A stretch of 64,000 nt of DNA from NCBI GenBank assembly GCA_003049485.1, contig PYST01000043.1:5041-69040 (forward strand). Reading direction: 5' to 3'. Positions 53,130 through 64,000 of this stretch are shown piece after piece. The notes below the pieces were generated by a model that was not told the origin of the DNA, did not search any database, and worked only from the letters and a program-made list of their open reading frames with translations. Origin of the DNA: Ophioceras dolichostomum. Its lineage: Eukaryota; Ascomycota; Sordariomycetes; Magnaporthales; Ophioceraceae. The translations under genes were made by a program, and so were the position numbers. The stretch's first letter is position 1. The number at the start of each line of letters is the position of its first letter.

Positions 53130-54333
53130 ATGTCCGCTCCAACAGCGCCCAGGCCGACGACGGTCGAAGATGCCCCGCCTGCTATGGCGACGGACACACC
53201 ACTACCACTACCAGGTAGGGCTGACCGGCTCTATCCCCATACACTGCACTCACGTGCCCAGATGAGCGTCCATCTGCTTCGCTAGTAGGAAGCTCTGACA
53301 TAGTAACCGACTGGCAGATCAAGACGAGGAGCTCGTACTCGATACCACCGCCGCCGACGCCGAACTACCAGATGCCGACACCGTCTTGCCGCCAGTCAGC
53401 GGCGACATGGCCATCGACGAAGAGTCGCGGCCAAGGTTCGAAGCCTCTAGGGACATCGGACCGACCGCGAGGCGCGAGTCCAGGAAGGTCCCGGTGCCAC
53501 CCCACCGGATGAGCCCGCTCAAAGCGCACTGGAGCCAGATCTACGAGCCCCTGGTCACACATTTGAAGCTGCAGGTGTAAGTCCAGTCAGGAAACCGAGC
53601 GAAGAAGAGGCGAGCGAGGCTGACCGCCACCGACCCTCCTCCACTCGACAACGTGCCCGTTGCGGATCGACCACGGAGGGTCTATAAGACACCGAAACGC
53701 AGAAACCGAAACTAACCAACTCTCGAAAAACAGGCGAATGAACATCAAAACCAAGTCCGTCGAGCTGCGCACCTCTCAGCACACCACCGAAGCCGGCGCC
53801 CTCCAGAAGGGCGAGGACTTCGTGCGCGCCTTCACGCTCGGCTTCGACGTGCAGGACGCCATCGCGCTGATACGCGTGCCCGAGCTGTACATCCAGACCT
53901 TCGAGATCAAGGACGTCAAGACGCTGACGGGCGACCACCTGGCGCGCGGCGTGGGGCGCATCGCGGGTAAGGACGGTAAGACCAAGTTCGCGATCGAGAA
54001 CGCGAGCCGGACGAGGATCGTGCTGGCTGATAGCAAGGTGTGTGTGTGGCATGGCATGGCATGGCATGATGGCCGGAGACTGCCCCATTTCTCTTGCCTC
54101 CTTTCTCATGAACCCTGGCTGGCCCCTTCCCAATCAATTTTGATCCTCTATTACCCCTCCCTCATCTGGCCTTGCACTGACTCTTGGTGTGCGAATAGAT
54201 CCATATTCTGGGAAGCTTCAAGAACGTCCGCATGGCGCAGGAGAGCATCGTGGATCTGATCCTGGGCAAGCCGCCGAGCAAGGTGTATGGAAACCTCAGG
54301 GCCATCAGCGCTCGGATGAAGGAGAGGTTTTGA
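53130..54333 (+). CDS. pno1: Pre-rRNA processing KH protein Pno1/Dim2
   Basis: Four exons, 53130-53214, 53318-53576, 53734-54037 and 54199-54333, give 260 aa. All introns have GT..AG ends; the second has a CTAAC branch point. Residues 1-75 are acidic and disordered. The conserved part starts at RKVPVPPHRMSPLKAHW. It runs through LKLQVRMNIKTKSVELRTS, AGALQKGEDFVRAFTLGFDV, FEIKDVKTLTGDHLARGVGR and IAGKDGKTKFAIENASRTRI (KH domain), and ends GKPPSKVYGNLRAISARMKE-RF. Pno1/Dim2 binds the 3' end of 18S rRNA in pre-40S particles, partners the nuclease Nob1 and recruits the dimethylase Dim1. Intron 3 begins with a GT run and contains four GGCAT copies. The length and C-terminus match the family closely. 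Confidence 0.96.
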
Positions 54334-54878
54334 AGAAGGACTTTTCGACGGCTTTCTTCCTTAAATTCTTCCTCGCTTTCTTCCATTTTTCTCTTGTCTA
54401 TTTCCCTAGTGATGATATATGCATGACCAGCGATTAGACGGCGGCGAATATAGCGTTTTCTGCTTATTGCGGGAAGAAATATTTCCCCCCGAGTTCAAGA
54501 AAAGTTTCCTTGGAACATAACCACACCTAACTGCTTCAACTATCCGATATCTTGCCAGAGGGTGTAGAAAATGTTGGATTGAGTGATGATTTTATTCCTG
54601 CTTCTTGAAGTAAAGCGGATCTTTTGAGTCAGGCCATGTATTCCGTGCAAAACAACGGAATCCATGCCGAGGGTATCATGTTTCTAACACTTCGTAAGGG
54701 CATTGAAGATTGAAGAGACCGTGTGAGAGAGCGACGGGGAGGATAACTAGCTGTCCGGGCGAGCTACCGCAGCCGGAAAATTCCCCCCTCCCGCGATATC
54801 AATTCTGTTCCCGACGCACAATTGCCTGCTCTCTCGCGAGCCCTTCTTCCACTGCTTCCGCGACCACTCCCCACCCGG
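54334..54878. other. Intergenic between convergent genes
   Basis: No coding signal. It holds the 3' untranslated regions of pno1 and of the Rad60-like gene. Confidence 0.65.
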
Positions 54879-56753
54879 TCAGTCTCGTCCCTTGATGTAC
54901 ACCTCCACCGTCTCCATATCCTCGATCTCCGTGTCGGCCATGACGGCGTCCTCGTCCAGCCTCTCGCCGTCCCAGTACAACGACACCTCCTTATCGGCGT
55001 CGTTGTCGAGCCGCTGCACCCGGAACGCCGCTATAAGCGTCGACACCGGGGTGGACTGGTACACCGACATCTTGAGCGGCTCGTAGTGCTTGGACTTGAG
55101 GATGATCTTCAGCTTGTTATGCGAGGAGCCCGACTCGTTTCCAGGTGCTGCTGTTGAACCGCCGTTCACCACGCCGTCGTTATCGTCATCGCCATCGTTG
55201 GTGTCAGACCCTCCTCCTTCTCCTCCCTCCTCGTCCGACGACACCTCCTCGCCGAGATTGCGCCGACGCTGCTTGTCCTCCTGCTTCTGCCACGCGTCGT
55301 ACGTCTCGTTCGTCCAGGCCTCGAGGTGCAGCAGACCACCCTGGAACCCGTCGCCGTGGGCCTCGCGGGAGCCGGGGTGGCTCGAGGTGCGGAACACGCC
55401 TCCCGCGTCCGGCAGGACGCCGAGGGATGCCACGGTCGACACGTCGAACACCTTGCGGCCCTTCCAGGTCAGGAATGTGCCGTCGCGTTCCTCCTGCGAG
55501 AGCCAGCGGCCCTTAGACGGCGCGTAGGAGACGAACGCCTCGCGGACTGCCTTGAGCGCCTGCGAGACCCGGCGCTTCACGATGATGGGATCCATCTGAG
55601 CCCCGCCCAGCCGCGACGTGATGATCACCTGGATCACGGTGGACTCGGGCGTGTCCGGCGCCGGCGAGCCGTCCGCGGTGAGCCGCTTGTCGTTGGCGGC
55701 CTGCTGCGCGGAGAGTCGCTGCTTCGCGGCGAGGATGAACTTGGCGTACTCCGGATTCACCATCTCTTCCACCTCGGTGTCGTCCTTCTCCTCATCATAC
55801 ACGGCCTTCTTCGAGTTGGCCGTCGTTGACAATACCTCAAGATCGCCGCCATCGTCCTCGAAATCCTGGCTCGTGGCGAAATCGTCGTTGCGGTCGTCGT
55901 CATTGCCCTTGTCGCGTCTACGGCGCTTGCTCGGCGTCCTAGATGCTCGTGATGACCGTAGTTTTCTTTTGGTAACACCGACCTCGGCCTCCGACTCGTC
56001 GTCCGAAGAAGATGATAAAACGATGGTATTGGCGGCAGCCATCTTGCTAGAGGAGCCGCTGCCGCCGCCGCCTGATCTCGGTGACTTGGATATGGACGCC
56101 TTAGGCTTCGCGGGTTTAGGAGTCGTCAAGCTGTAGGGCGCTGCGAGACCTTTGCCCTTGTCCACTTTCTTCCCTGATGAGCCTGGCGAAGCCTTCAGAA
56201 TATCGGTAAATTTGGGTGTGGTCGGTCTCTTCTTCTCGCCGTCTTGCTCGGTCCGATCCTGCCTGTGGTAGATAAGAGAAGGCCCAGTATTAGTAAATAC
56301 AACCAGCCTATGACGTGTGTACCAATACAAGGGCAAGAACAGCCCAGAGCATCCATTGCAAACTCACTCATGCTTTGCTTTCCTAGCGCGTTCGATCTCT
56401 CGATCGGAAACATTGTACAGATCCGTATCCGAGTCGTCATGCGAGGTCGGCACCTTGCGGCGCTTCCTAGAATGATTCTCCTTTTCGCCATCATCGTCGT
56501 GATCGTCGTCGCGGTCGTGGGGGGCGGGACGGCGCTCCTTCATGATAGTAGGGAAGAGCTCCTTGGAGTGCTTGAACAGGCCGAGATCGTCGTCGTCGTC
56601 ATCATCACTGGCGCCGACGGGGCGGTCTGGCTTCGGAGGGAGAGGTTCTTGTCGAGGCTTGGCTGACGGCCTCTTGAAGTTGCGCTTGAAGAGTGGCCGC
56701 TTGCCTGGGGGCGGGGCGGCACTCACGCGGACGACGTCGCCGTCCGCGTCCAT
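54879..56753 (-). CDS. rad60: Rad60/Esc2/NIP45-like protein with SUMO-like domains
   Basis: Two exons, 56753-56368 and 56262-54879, joined in phase 2 across a 105-nt intron (GTGAGT donor, CCACAG acceptor), give 589 aa. The N-terminal 200 residues are charged and disordered (DDDDDDDLGLFK, basic KRRK blocks). At about 207-218 NTIVLSSSSDDE fits a phosphorylatable SUMO-interacting motif. Residues about 330-430 form a first SUMO-like domain (STVIQVIITSRLGGAQMDP, then TFLTWKGRKVFDVSTV). Residues about 513-589 form the C-terminal SUMO-like domain, starting LKIILKSKHYEPLKMSVY and ending MADTEIEDMETVEVYIKG. Between them is an acidic linker. This is the RENi (Rad60-Esc2-NIP45) layout. These proteins act with the SUMO E2 Ubc9, Smc5/6 and STUbL in recombination and genome stability. 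The ATG at 56753 is the first in frame. Confidence 0.9.
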
Positions 56754-57959
56754 GACGGGCAGCGTTGAGACCAGCAAGCACGTAGCGAGCGAGTGTGATC
56801 GAAGAAATGGCGGGGCAGGTGTTGGAAGGAACGAGAGGCTATGATATGTGGTATATGCGAGGGCGGCAGGGCGACCTCGAACTAAAGGTCTCGAGGTTCA
56901 AAACACCGTAAGCACCGTTATGTGCGCTTAGGCTTGAGTCGGCAGCTGGTCTGTGAATGGAAAGGCAAATGCAAAAAATCCGCTACGAGAGCTCAAGGAG
57001 CGGCTAGACACGCCTCATAGCGACTTATTTAGCAACAGCTGACGAGCCTTGCAGGGCTCTGCCCTGTAGCTGTAGCAGTAGCTGGCACTAGCGGAGAGAG
57101 AGAAGCCCTGAACCGAACACGGCGCGAGAGGAAAAGTTTTCCTTTCCAGGAATTAGCGACGCCCTGCTGGTGGATTGAAATTGGGAGGCTCCGCGTGGTG
57201 GGAAAACAGACGCGAGTTAAAATGCGTGGATCAGATCGGATGGATTGCGGGGGTGACGTTATGGTCAGATCTTCCAGAAGGTACAACCCCAGAAAACGCG
57301 TGTCTAACAGGTCCTGCCGCGTTTTGGTAGAGCCGTTTTCAGCCTTTCGATGCCTAAAATTACAGGCATGCATAGTGACGTCGCACGGCTTTCGGCGTTT
57401 TCTAAATGTCCCTGTCCCTTCCCCACGCCGGCCCCCTGGCCCCACATATGCCGAGGCATGTACTCTCCCGCCAGGACGGGGCGTTGTGCGAGTGGAATAC
57501 TGACAGTCGCGATCGATTTTGGACAAGGACTTGAATGTGCGGAAGATGCTCCGCCATAGGACCGATTTCTCGACTTATACCTTCATATGTACCCGATCTA
57601 GCAACTCGAAAAGAGCTTATGAGAGAGAGAGAGAGGGATCAAGCTCAAGCCCAGCCGCGAGTCGCTGGCATTATTGCCCAGCTTGCTCACCTCATCAGCA
57701 CAGACGTGAGACCTCGGTTTCCAGCTTGCAACCGAGGTGTGATACAACAGCTTGGCCGTTCGCGACGTTGGACAAGCTTCGGGACGGGCCATATCACGCC
57801 TCACATCTCACAGGCGAGGCCGGCCACGTTCCACCCATTTCCGAGCTCATAGATATCCTCCCGTCCCCGACCAAGTTACCCGGTACCTACCTGTAAGGTA
57901 GCTTCGAAGTGCTGTTTCCCAAGTCCATGAGATTATAGGACACACCCATCTTATTCGCT
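56754..57959. other. Divergent promoter region of rad60 and dienoyl-CoA reductase
   Basis: No coding signal. A GGTACCTACCTGTAAGGTAG motif lies at about 57881-57900, roughly 60 nt before the dienoyl-CoA reductase start. Confidence 0.55.
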
Positions 57960-59513
57960 ATGGCTACCCCGAGGTCCCAATATCTCAGCAACGTCTGGAA
58001 GGATGGCATCTTCAGTTAGACACCACCTCACCACATCCCACCCCCTGGAACCCTCTGGATGGTATCATCCCCTCCGTGCATCTGATGAGATGAGATGAAA
58101 TGAGGGACATGGCAACGTACCTGAATACGGTGTAGTAGTAGCTGCTGCTAACGAACACTCGGGGCATGTCAACTAACTAGAGAACCGCGTTGTCTTTGTG
58201 ACGGGGGGTGCCGGCGACATCTGCGGCGCCCAGACGAGGGCGTTGGTGCACCTCGGCGCGGATGCCTGCATCATCGGCCGTAACGTCGACAAGACGGAAA
58301 AGGCGGCCAAGAAAATCGCCCTGGTCCGCAAGGGTGCCCGAGTGATCGGGATCGGTGGGGTAGACGTCCGAAATGTTTGCCATGATTCCCGTCCTCTCTC
58401 TCTCCTCACCCTCTCTCTCCATCCAGGCCTTGGTATCATCCGTGGTGGCCTTGTGCACCTCATTGCAATCTGTCTGACCCGGCCTGTCTGTTTCCCCTGG
58501 ATTAGTTCGACAGCCTCAAGCAGGCCGCCGACCGGTGTGTCGCTGAGCTGGGAACCATCGACTTTGTCATGTACGTTCCCACACTCTCTCATTCCTATCA
58601 TGCGTGCTGTGTTTGTCTTTTACTCTTCCCTTCTGTCAACGTGGACCCGGTCCGAAACAGAAGTTCGTCACTTACGTGTCTAACCGAACTTACCCTTGAA
58701 TTCCATGGGGACGTCGCGGCTGTCCCGAACAGAGCAGGAGCGGCAGGCAACTTTGTGGCACCCATCTCAGGCCTCAGTCCGAACGGCTTCAAGTCGGTGA
58801 TCGACATCGACACGATCGGCACGTTCAACACGGTGAAGGCCACGATCGATCATCTGACGGCGTCGGCGGCGCGTAACCCGAACCCCAGCGAGGATGGGCT
58901 GACGGGAGGGCGCATTATATACGTGTCGGCAACGTTCCATTACACGGGCCTTCCAATGCAGGTATGTTCACGTCACGGTACTCGTACTTTCGTCCTTTTT
59001 TACTTTCGTACTCTAGTGCCTGGTTCAAGTTCCGCTTCATAATACGCGAGCCTTTCTTTTCTTGGGTCTCTTTTGCTAATGACAACAACACTCCCTGCAT
59101 TACAGTCGCATGTGTCAGCAGCCAAGGCCGGCGTAGACTCCATCATGGCGTCGGTGGCGCTCGAGTACGGCCCCCTAGGCATCACGAGCAACGTCATCGC
59201 GCCGGGGCCGATCGAGGGCACCGAGGGCATGGAGCGGCTGGGCAGCGGGGCCGTCGACCGCAAGATGGCCAACGAGGGCATCCCGTCGGGCCGGTGGGGC
59301 ACCACGCGCGACATCGGGGACGCGACCGTGTTCCTCTTCAGCGACACGGGCAACTACGTCAACGGCCACGTCCTGGTGGTGGACGGCGCCGCTTGGCGGC
59401 GGCAGTCAGGCTCCATGGGCGTCGGGATGGACCCGGACATGCGGTACCCGCACTACATCCTCAGCGGCAAGGTCTCGGAGCATGTGAAGTCTGGCCGGAA
59501 GGCGAAGCTGTGA
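57960..59513 (+). CDS. sps19: Peroxisomal 2,4-dienoyl-CoA reductase
   Basis: Five exons, 57960-58014, 58181-58374, 58506-58570, 58733-58961 and 59106-59513, give 316 aa with all phases consistent. Exon 1 encodes MATPRSQYLSNVWKDGIF, typical of the family, and joins to KNRVVFVTGGAGDICGAQ, the NADPH-binding T-G-x3-G-x-[GC] loop. Further short-chain dehydrogenase motifs: ACIIGRNVDKTE, GTIDFVIAGAAGNFVAPISG, YVSATFHYTG (catalytic Ser/Tyr region) and SAAKAGVDSIMASVALEYGP (catalytic Lys), then NVIAPGPI. The protein ends GRKAKL; the tripeptide AKL fits a type 1 peroxisomal targeting signal. It reduces 2,4-dienoyl-CoA to 3-enoyl-CoA so that unsaturated fatty acids can enter peroxisomal beta-oxidation. 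The exon 1 donor (GTTAGA) and the exon 2 donor (GTTTGC) are non-ideal, but phase and similarity support both. Confidence 0.92.
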
Positions 59514-60402
59514 ATGGGGAGGGGGAGATGGTTTCATGCATGCATGTAGGCTGGAGTACGTCACACCACTTGGATCAGTCTCATGTTGAGGCATTTTTTT
59601 CTTCTACCTTGGGTACCATTACCTGCGATTCGCGAAAAGGGGAATCTTTGTATCTGGGTTGGATTGCCTTGTCGACTTGGATCCGCTGTTGACTTTTTCT
59701 TTTTCTCTCTTTCTCGCTCATGTGTATATCTACCTACCTACTCTAGGTACCCACATACGCGAGCTACTGTACCTATCTCGACGAAAGAATTTCATGTCTC
59801 CGCTGCGAGGCTGCCCTGAATTATGGTCGCACAATGTAGCATCCGGTGACGGAGCACTTTTACGAACCTGAACCATACTGCAGGCCATTAACGGCAAGGC
59901 GGCACGGATAGACCCGACCAAAAAAAATACATATTCGCAGATCTTCGAGAGGAGAGGACAGGCCGAAAGAAGGCTCGGTGTGGATTTGGAATGGGCTGAT
60001 TCACCACGCATTTCCGTCCCTATCGCGGCCTTCCCAATGGCCGGAGGCTGCAGCGTGGGGCCAAGTCGGGATCTGGATTGGAATAGGATTGACTAACACG
60101 GGCGGGGAAAATGATTAGGGTGCTTCCAGACTCAGTCATGATGCGACGCTATGCAGGGTATACAGTCCGTACGCGGGGTACATAAATCTTGTTTGACGCA
60201 GGGAGCCAGCCCTCAAGGTTATGCTTTGCTGTGGTATTGACGCTTTGCGTGTGCTTGCGTGTGCCGTCATACACGAGCATCATACCTAGGGACTGAGCAC
60301 TAGACGACGGAGGAGGATTCAAGGGGTCATCAATCATCAGGCCTGGTTGGTGGGTAGGTATCCAAACTGCCATCGAGCTTCATCATCATCCCCATCATCA
60401 TC
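59514..60402. other. Intergenic, no gene seen
   Basis: 3' side of the dienoyl-CoA reductase gene and promoter of the phosphatase gene. A CTACCTACCTACTCTAGGTACC motif lies at about 59731-59751. A CATCATCATC run lies immediately before the phosphatase start. Confidence 0.6.
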
Positions 60403-62072
60403 ATGGCGGTCTTCAAGCAAAGCCTGTTTGCCTCGGCGCTCTCCTCCCTCCTTTTCCTCCTCGTCTTTGCTCCGACAGCGTCTGAAGCAGCCGAGACGGT
60501 CCTGGGAGTGTACATCTTCCACCGCCACGGCGACCGCACCTCAAAGTCCACGCCGCCCACGGTCCTGACGGCACTAGGCGCGGACGAAGTGTTCACGTCC
60601 GGGTCGCATTACCGCTCGCAGTACGTCACGGCGGACGGGCCCCTGAAGATCGAGTCCTTGGCCTCCGACGTCTTCCGGTCGGGCCAACTGGCTGTGACCA
60701 GCCCCGTGGACACGGTGCTGCAGAACAGCGCGCAGGTGTTCCTCCAGGGGCTGTATCCGCCCACGGCGGCGGCGGCCGAGACGCTGGCCAACGGGACCGT
60801 GTCGACGCCGCCGCTGGGCGGTTACCAGTACATCCCCGTAAACGCCGTGACCACCGCGGCGACGGCCTCGGGCGCCGAGGACAACACCTGGCTGCAGTCC
60901 GCTAGCGGCTGCGACAACGCCGTCGTCAGCTCCAACAGCTACTTCGCCAGCGCCGAGTACCTCGCCCTGCTGGAGAGCACCCGCGGCTTCTACGCGGACC
61001 TGCTGCCCGCCATCAACCGCACCTTTGGCGCGTCAGCCGCGAGTTTCAAGAACGCATATGCTAGTACGCTTTTTACTCCCTCCTCCAGTCCAGACAGATA
61101 CTTCACACCTGGCCAGTAGCAGTAGTAGCGCACATGCCTCACGCACTCACCAAGGGAGAAACGAGAGCTAAACTATCAACATCTCTCACCTATTAATAAA
61201 TAGTCTACGACCTCCTCGCCGTAGCCGAGATCCACAACGCCAGCTACCCCTCCAAATCCCTCATAACCCCCGAAGTCTACCACCAGCTCGCCATCCGCGC
61301 CGACCAGCACGAATGGGGCCTGGCATTCAACGCGTCGGAGCCTGTCCGCGCCATCTCCGGCTCGGTGCTCGCCGCGCAGGTTCTCCAGGGCCTCAACGCG
61401 ACCCTCCTCAAACCCGCCTCCTCGTCCTCGGCGTCCCCGCGCATGACGATCCAGTTCGGCGCGTACGCCACCTTCTCCTCATTCTTCGGCCTCGCGCAGC
61501 TGCACAGGCTCTCCGAGGACTTCACGGGGATCGTCGAGTACGCGTCCAGCGTCGTGTTCGAGCTGGTCACCAACTCGACCAGCAGCGCCAACGGCACCGC
61601 GACGGTGAGCTCCACCGACGACGTGAGCGTGCGCTTCCGGTTCGCGAACGGGAGCGCCAGCGCCGCGAACCCGCCGAGACTGTACCCGCTGTTCGGCACG
61701 GGCGAGACGACGCTTCCCTGGAAGACGTTCGTGGCGGAGATGGGCAAGATCGCTATTGGGGACACGACGCATTGGTGCAGGCTGTGCGGGAACAAGAACG
61801 GGCAGTGCGCGGCTGTGAACGGCGGCGGCAACAACGACACTGCTTCGACGACGGGAACGGGCGGAGGAAGCGGTAACGGTGGTGACGATGGCGGCGTGTC
61901 GAGACCCGTGGCGGGGGTTATCGGCGCGCTGGTCACACTTGTCGTCATCCTTGGTGTCGAGGGGCTTGTTATGGCCGTCGCTGGGTTGCGGCTTGCTAAG
62001 AAGCCTCGATCTGGGGCCAGCAACGGCGACGGCGCTGCTGAGACGGGAGTTGTGGGATCACATGAGAAATAG
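60403..62072 (+). CDS. Membrane-anchored histidine acid phosphatase
   Basis: Two exons, 60403-61063 and 61204-62072, joined in phase 1 across a 140-nt intron (GTACGC donor, AATAG acceptor), give 509 aa. Residues 1-30 are a signal peptide (LSSLLFLLVFAPTASEA). The catalytic loop RHGDRT is at 41-46, the phosphohistidine motif of histidine phosphatase branch 2. Several N-x-S/T sites, and Cys residues in WCRLCGNKNGQC, suit an extracellular domain. A single membrane helix at about 455-484 (GVIGALVTLVVILGVEGLV) is followed by a short cytosolic tail, AKKPRS and onward. The second signature of the family, His-Asp before the last core helix, is not obvious; the matching place seems to be IQFGAYATFSSFFGLAQL. 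The protein is likely to act on phosphomonoesters at the cell surface or in the vacuole; the substrate is unknown. Confidence 0.85.
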
Positions 62073-62512
62073 ACGGGGCTGTAGAGGTAAAAGTGTTTTA
62101 AAGGAGATGGCTGCTTGGGGGAGATGGGAAATGGGTAGGTACATAGTCCAAAATATTTTAACCAGTTATGGGCTCTGCACCTCGCAGTCCTATTCAAAAT
62201 ACCTGTCCGCTAGTAGGTACCACGTACCACACTAGCTAGCTTACCATCCAATGAACGATATATGACGACATCATTAAAGTCGGGGGATGTGAAAAGAAGA
62301 GAGGGTAAGCAAGATAGGTACAATACTCCAGGACGCCCGCATAAGCCAGAAACAGCAAAGTAACAGGACGTACACCAAAAGAGCCTTCGCTGCTGGCCAG
62401 GCAGGACATCATCATTAAATACTTCTCCTGTTTGTCTGACAGGAACGAACCAGAACGTGCCTCCACTGTTCCAACACGCCGAGTACATCTTAAAATCCCC
62501 ATTGTGACCTTT
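62073..62512. other. Intergenic between convergent genes
   Basis: No coding signal. A TAGTAGGTACCACGTACC motif lies at about 62212-62229. Confidence 0.6.
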
Positions 62513-64000
62513 TCACCTTAACCCTGTAGCCTTGAGGATATCATGTCGGTAGAAGTACCCACGAATCCTCTTCCCGAAAATGTCTGGCAGAGGGGACAGA
62601 AAGTATCAGATGAGTTAGAGAAGTCCTAATCGAAAGAGGGAAGGAACCGTGGCAGATGAAGTGAAAGTGAACTTACACATCGGGATGCTCAACACGCAAA
62701 CGACCACCTGCACAGACCCAAGGGCGTTGAAGATGGGCGTCGCCTTGGTCCTGTTCTGGATGAGCCAGTCGTACGCCTTGTACGTCAGGCCGTAACTGAA
62801 GAAGTTCTTGAAGATGATCATGCAGGTGAGGCCCTCAATGGCAAGGTCGCCTAGAATATCCGGGGAGGGGAAAAAAAAAAGCCGCCGAAGTAAGCAAAAT
62901 GTTCATCCATAGTACCTAGGTAGGTAGGTACAGGTACCTAGCCTACCTAGGGAGGCACCAAATGCGAGGGGACGAGAGACGATGGGGAAGGAAAGGAAGG
63001 AAGGTAACACTCACGATACGCATCAACAATATAAAGCGACGACGCCACCGCCCCAATGACCATCCCCGCCACCTCGAGTCCGAAGAACGCAATCGGCACC
63101 GACCAGTGGTAATCGCCCACTTTCAACCCATCAGCGCCCATGCCGAACCCGTACACGCCCGCGCACCCCAGCACCAGCTGCGGGATGGTCAGCAGGATGC
63201 GGAACTCCGGCTCGTACACGCCGCCGTTCCACTTGGTCAGGACACGCGCGCTCCAGTCCGCCAGCCCGCCCGCGATCAGGAACCCGGCGATGGCGCCGAT
63301 GAACGCTCCCGTGTACGCGTACCCCGTCCGCACCTCGTCCCACCAGAGCGGGTGGCCCAGGAAGAAGAAGCCCAGCACGACGCCGATGAACACCGTCCAC
63401 CCGATCATGGTGCCCTGGATGAGCGCGGCCCAGAGGAAGGCCGGCTGGAAGAGGAGCACGATGGGGCGCAGGGCGAGCTTGTAGAAGTAGTCGTCCGTCT
63501 TGCGGCCGTCGAAGAGGGCGAGGGACTGGAGGAAGGTCTTCTTGGGCGAGATAGGGTGCGGAGGACCACCGTTGGCAGTGGCAACGGTGTGGGCTTGTTT
63601 CTCCTGGTCGGAGCCCGCCGGCTGCTGGGGCGCCAGACGCACCACGCCGCCGTCGTCCACGACGGCGTCGGCGGGGACCGAGTCCTTTCCTGACCCGTCC
63701 ATGGACGTGGACGGCTGCTGCTGCTGGAGCGACTGGCGCGGCTCTTCCGGACCAGTGTGCGCCTGAGTCTGCGCCGGTGCGTCAGCGTGTTGGCCACCCT
63801 CTCCCCTCGCAGCAGCACCACCAGCAGCCGCCGCGAGGTTCGAAGAAGTGGTGGTAGTCGACCTCACGGACGCGGCCAGCATGTCGATGTTGAGCGACTG
63901 GTCGCGGCGGAAGGCGGTCTCCGGGCAGAACAGGATCACGAACGGCAGGGAGGCGGCGCAGAAGATGGCGACGAGGTAAAAAGTCCACCACCACATGATG
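62513..64000 (-). CDS. Major facilitator superfamily transporter, 5' end outside window
   Basis: Three exons are visible on the minus strand: 64000-63015 (open to the window edge), 62850-62677 and 62583-62513. Splice signals are GTGAGT/TCTAG and GTAAGT/GCCAG, with matching phases. The visible part begins in a membrane helix (WWTFYLVAIFCAASLPFVIL) followed by FCPETAFRRDQSLN, the end of the N-terminal six-helix half of MFS proteins. A long hydrophilic Ser/Gln/Ala-rich cytosolic loop of about 130 aa comes next. The second half has helices from ALRPIVLLFQPAFLWAALIQ onward, and LYIVDAYRDLAIEGLTCMII spans an intron. The C-terminus reads YIFGKRIRGYFYRHDILKAT. This resembles fungal Hol1/drug:H+ antiporter-type carriers common in ascomycetes; the substrate is unknown. 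Intron 63014-62851 holds a TAGGTA cluster. Confidence 0.88.
62911..62952. repeat. TAGGTACCTA motif cluster inside an intron
   Basis: GTACCTAGGTAGGTAGGTAC, AGGTACCTAG and CCTACCTAGGG units within the first visible intron of the MFS gene. Confidence 0.75.

Overview
This window looks like nuclear DNA of a filamentous ascomycete, most likely a sordariomycete. Coding DNA is GC-rich, genes are monocistronic on both strands, and introns are short (67 to about 370 nt) with GT..AG ends and CTAAC-type branch points. The gene set includes Crz1, an alternative oxidase, Mdm31/32, Pno1/Dim2, eIF3j, an Atg33-like protein and Rad60. A more precise placement (for example Magnaporthales) is only a guess from the abundant TAGGTACCTA-type motifs.

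Layout. 1-2.7 kb: a His/Gln-rich protein with two Myb/SANT repeats. 2.7-11.5 kb: about 9 kb with no credible gene, holding minisatellites and low-complexity tracts. 11.5-12.6 kb: a secretory protein ending in KDEL. 14.5-15.6 kb: an Atg33-like membrane protein. 16.8-24.7 kb: a giant (about 2,560 aa) disordered protein with some 28 tryptophan/lysine repeats. 24.7-30 kb: another empty stretch. 30.0-30.8 kb: a DUF7053-like protein with a Q/N/Y-rich repeat tail. 31.5-33.5 kb: a four-exon fungal multipass membrane protein. 34.5-35.4 kb: a SAM-dependent methyltransferase. 36.6-37.7 kb: a decayed gag-like retroelement fragment followed by a diverged tandem repeat. 38.7-41.0 kb: Crz1. 44.6-46.0 kb: alternative oxidase. 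47.6-48.8 kb: eIF3j. 50.0-52.6 kb: Mdm31/32. 53.1-54.3 kb: Pno1/Dim2. 54.9-56.8 kb: Rad60/Esc2-like. 58.0-59.5 kb: peroxisomal 2,4-dienoyl-CoA reductase. 60.4-62.1 kb: membrane-anchored histidine acid phosphatase. 62.5-64 kb: 3' part of an MFS transporter that runs off the window.

The genes do not form an obvious cluster. Several are housekeeping (translation initiation, 40S biogenesis, mitochondrial architecture, respiration, fatty-acid oxidation, genome stability), and some share divergent promoters (aox/eIF3j, mdm31/pno1, rad60/dienoyl-CoA reductase). The least understood items are the giant Trp/Lys-repeat protein, the KDEL protein, the DUF7053-like protein with a prion-like tail, and the palindromic TAGGTA motif concentrated in introns. 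Exon boundaries were worked out by eye from splice signals, reading phase and family similarity; no alignment or search was run.
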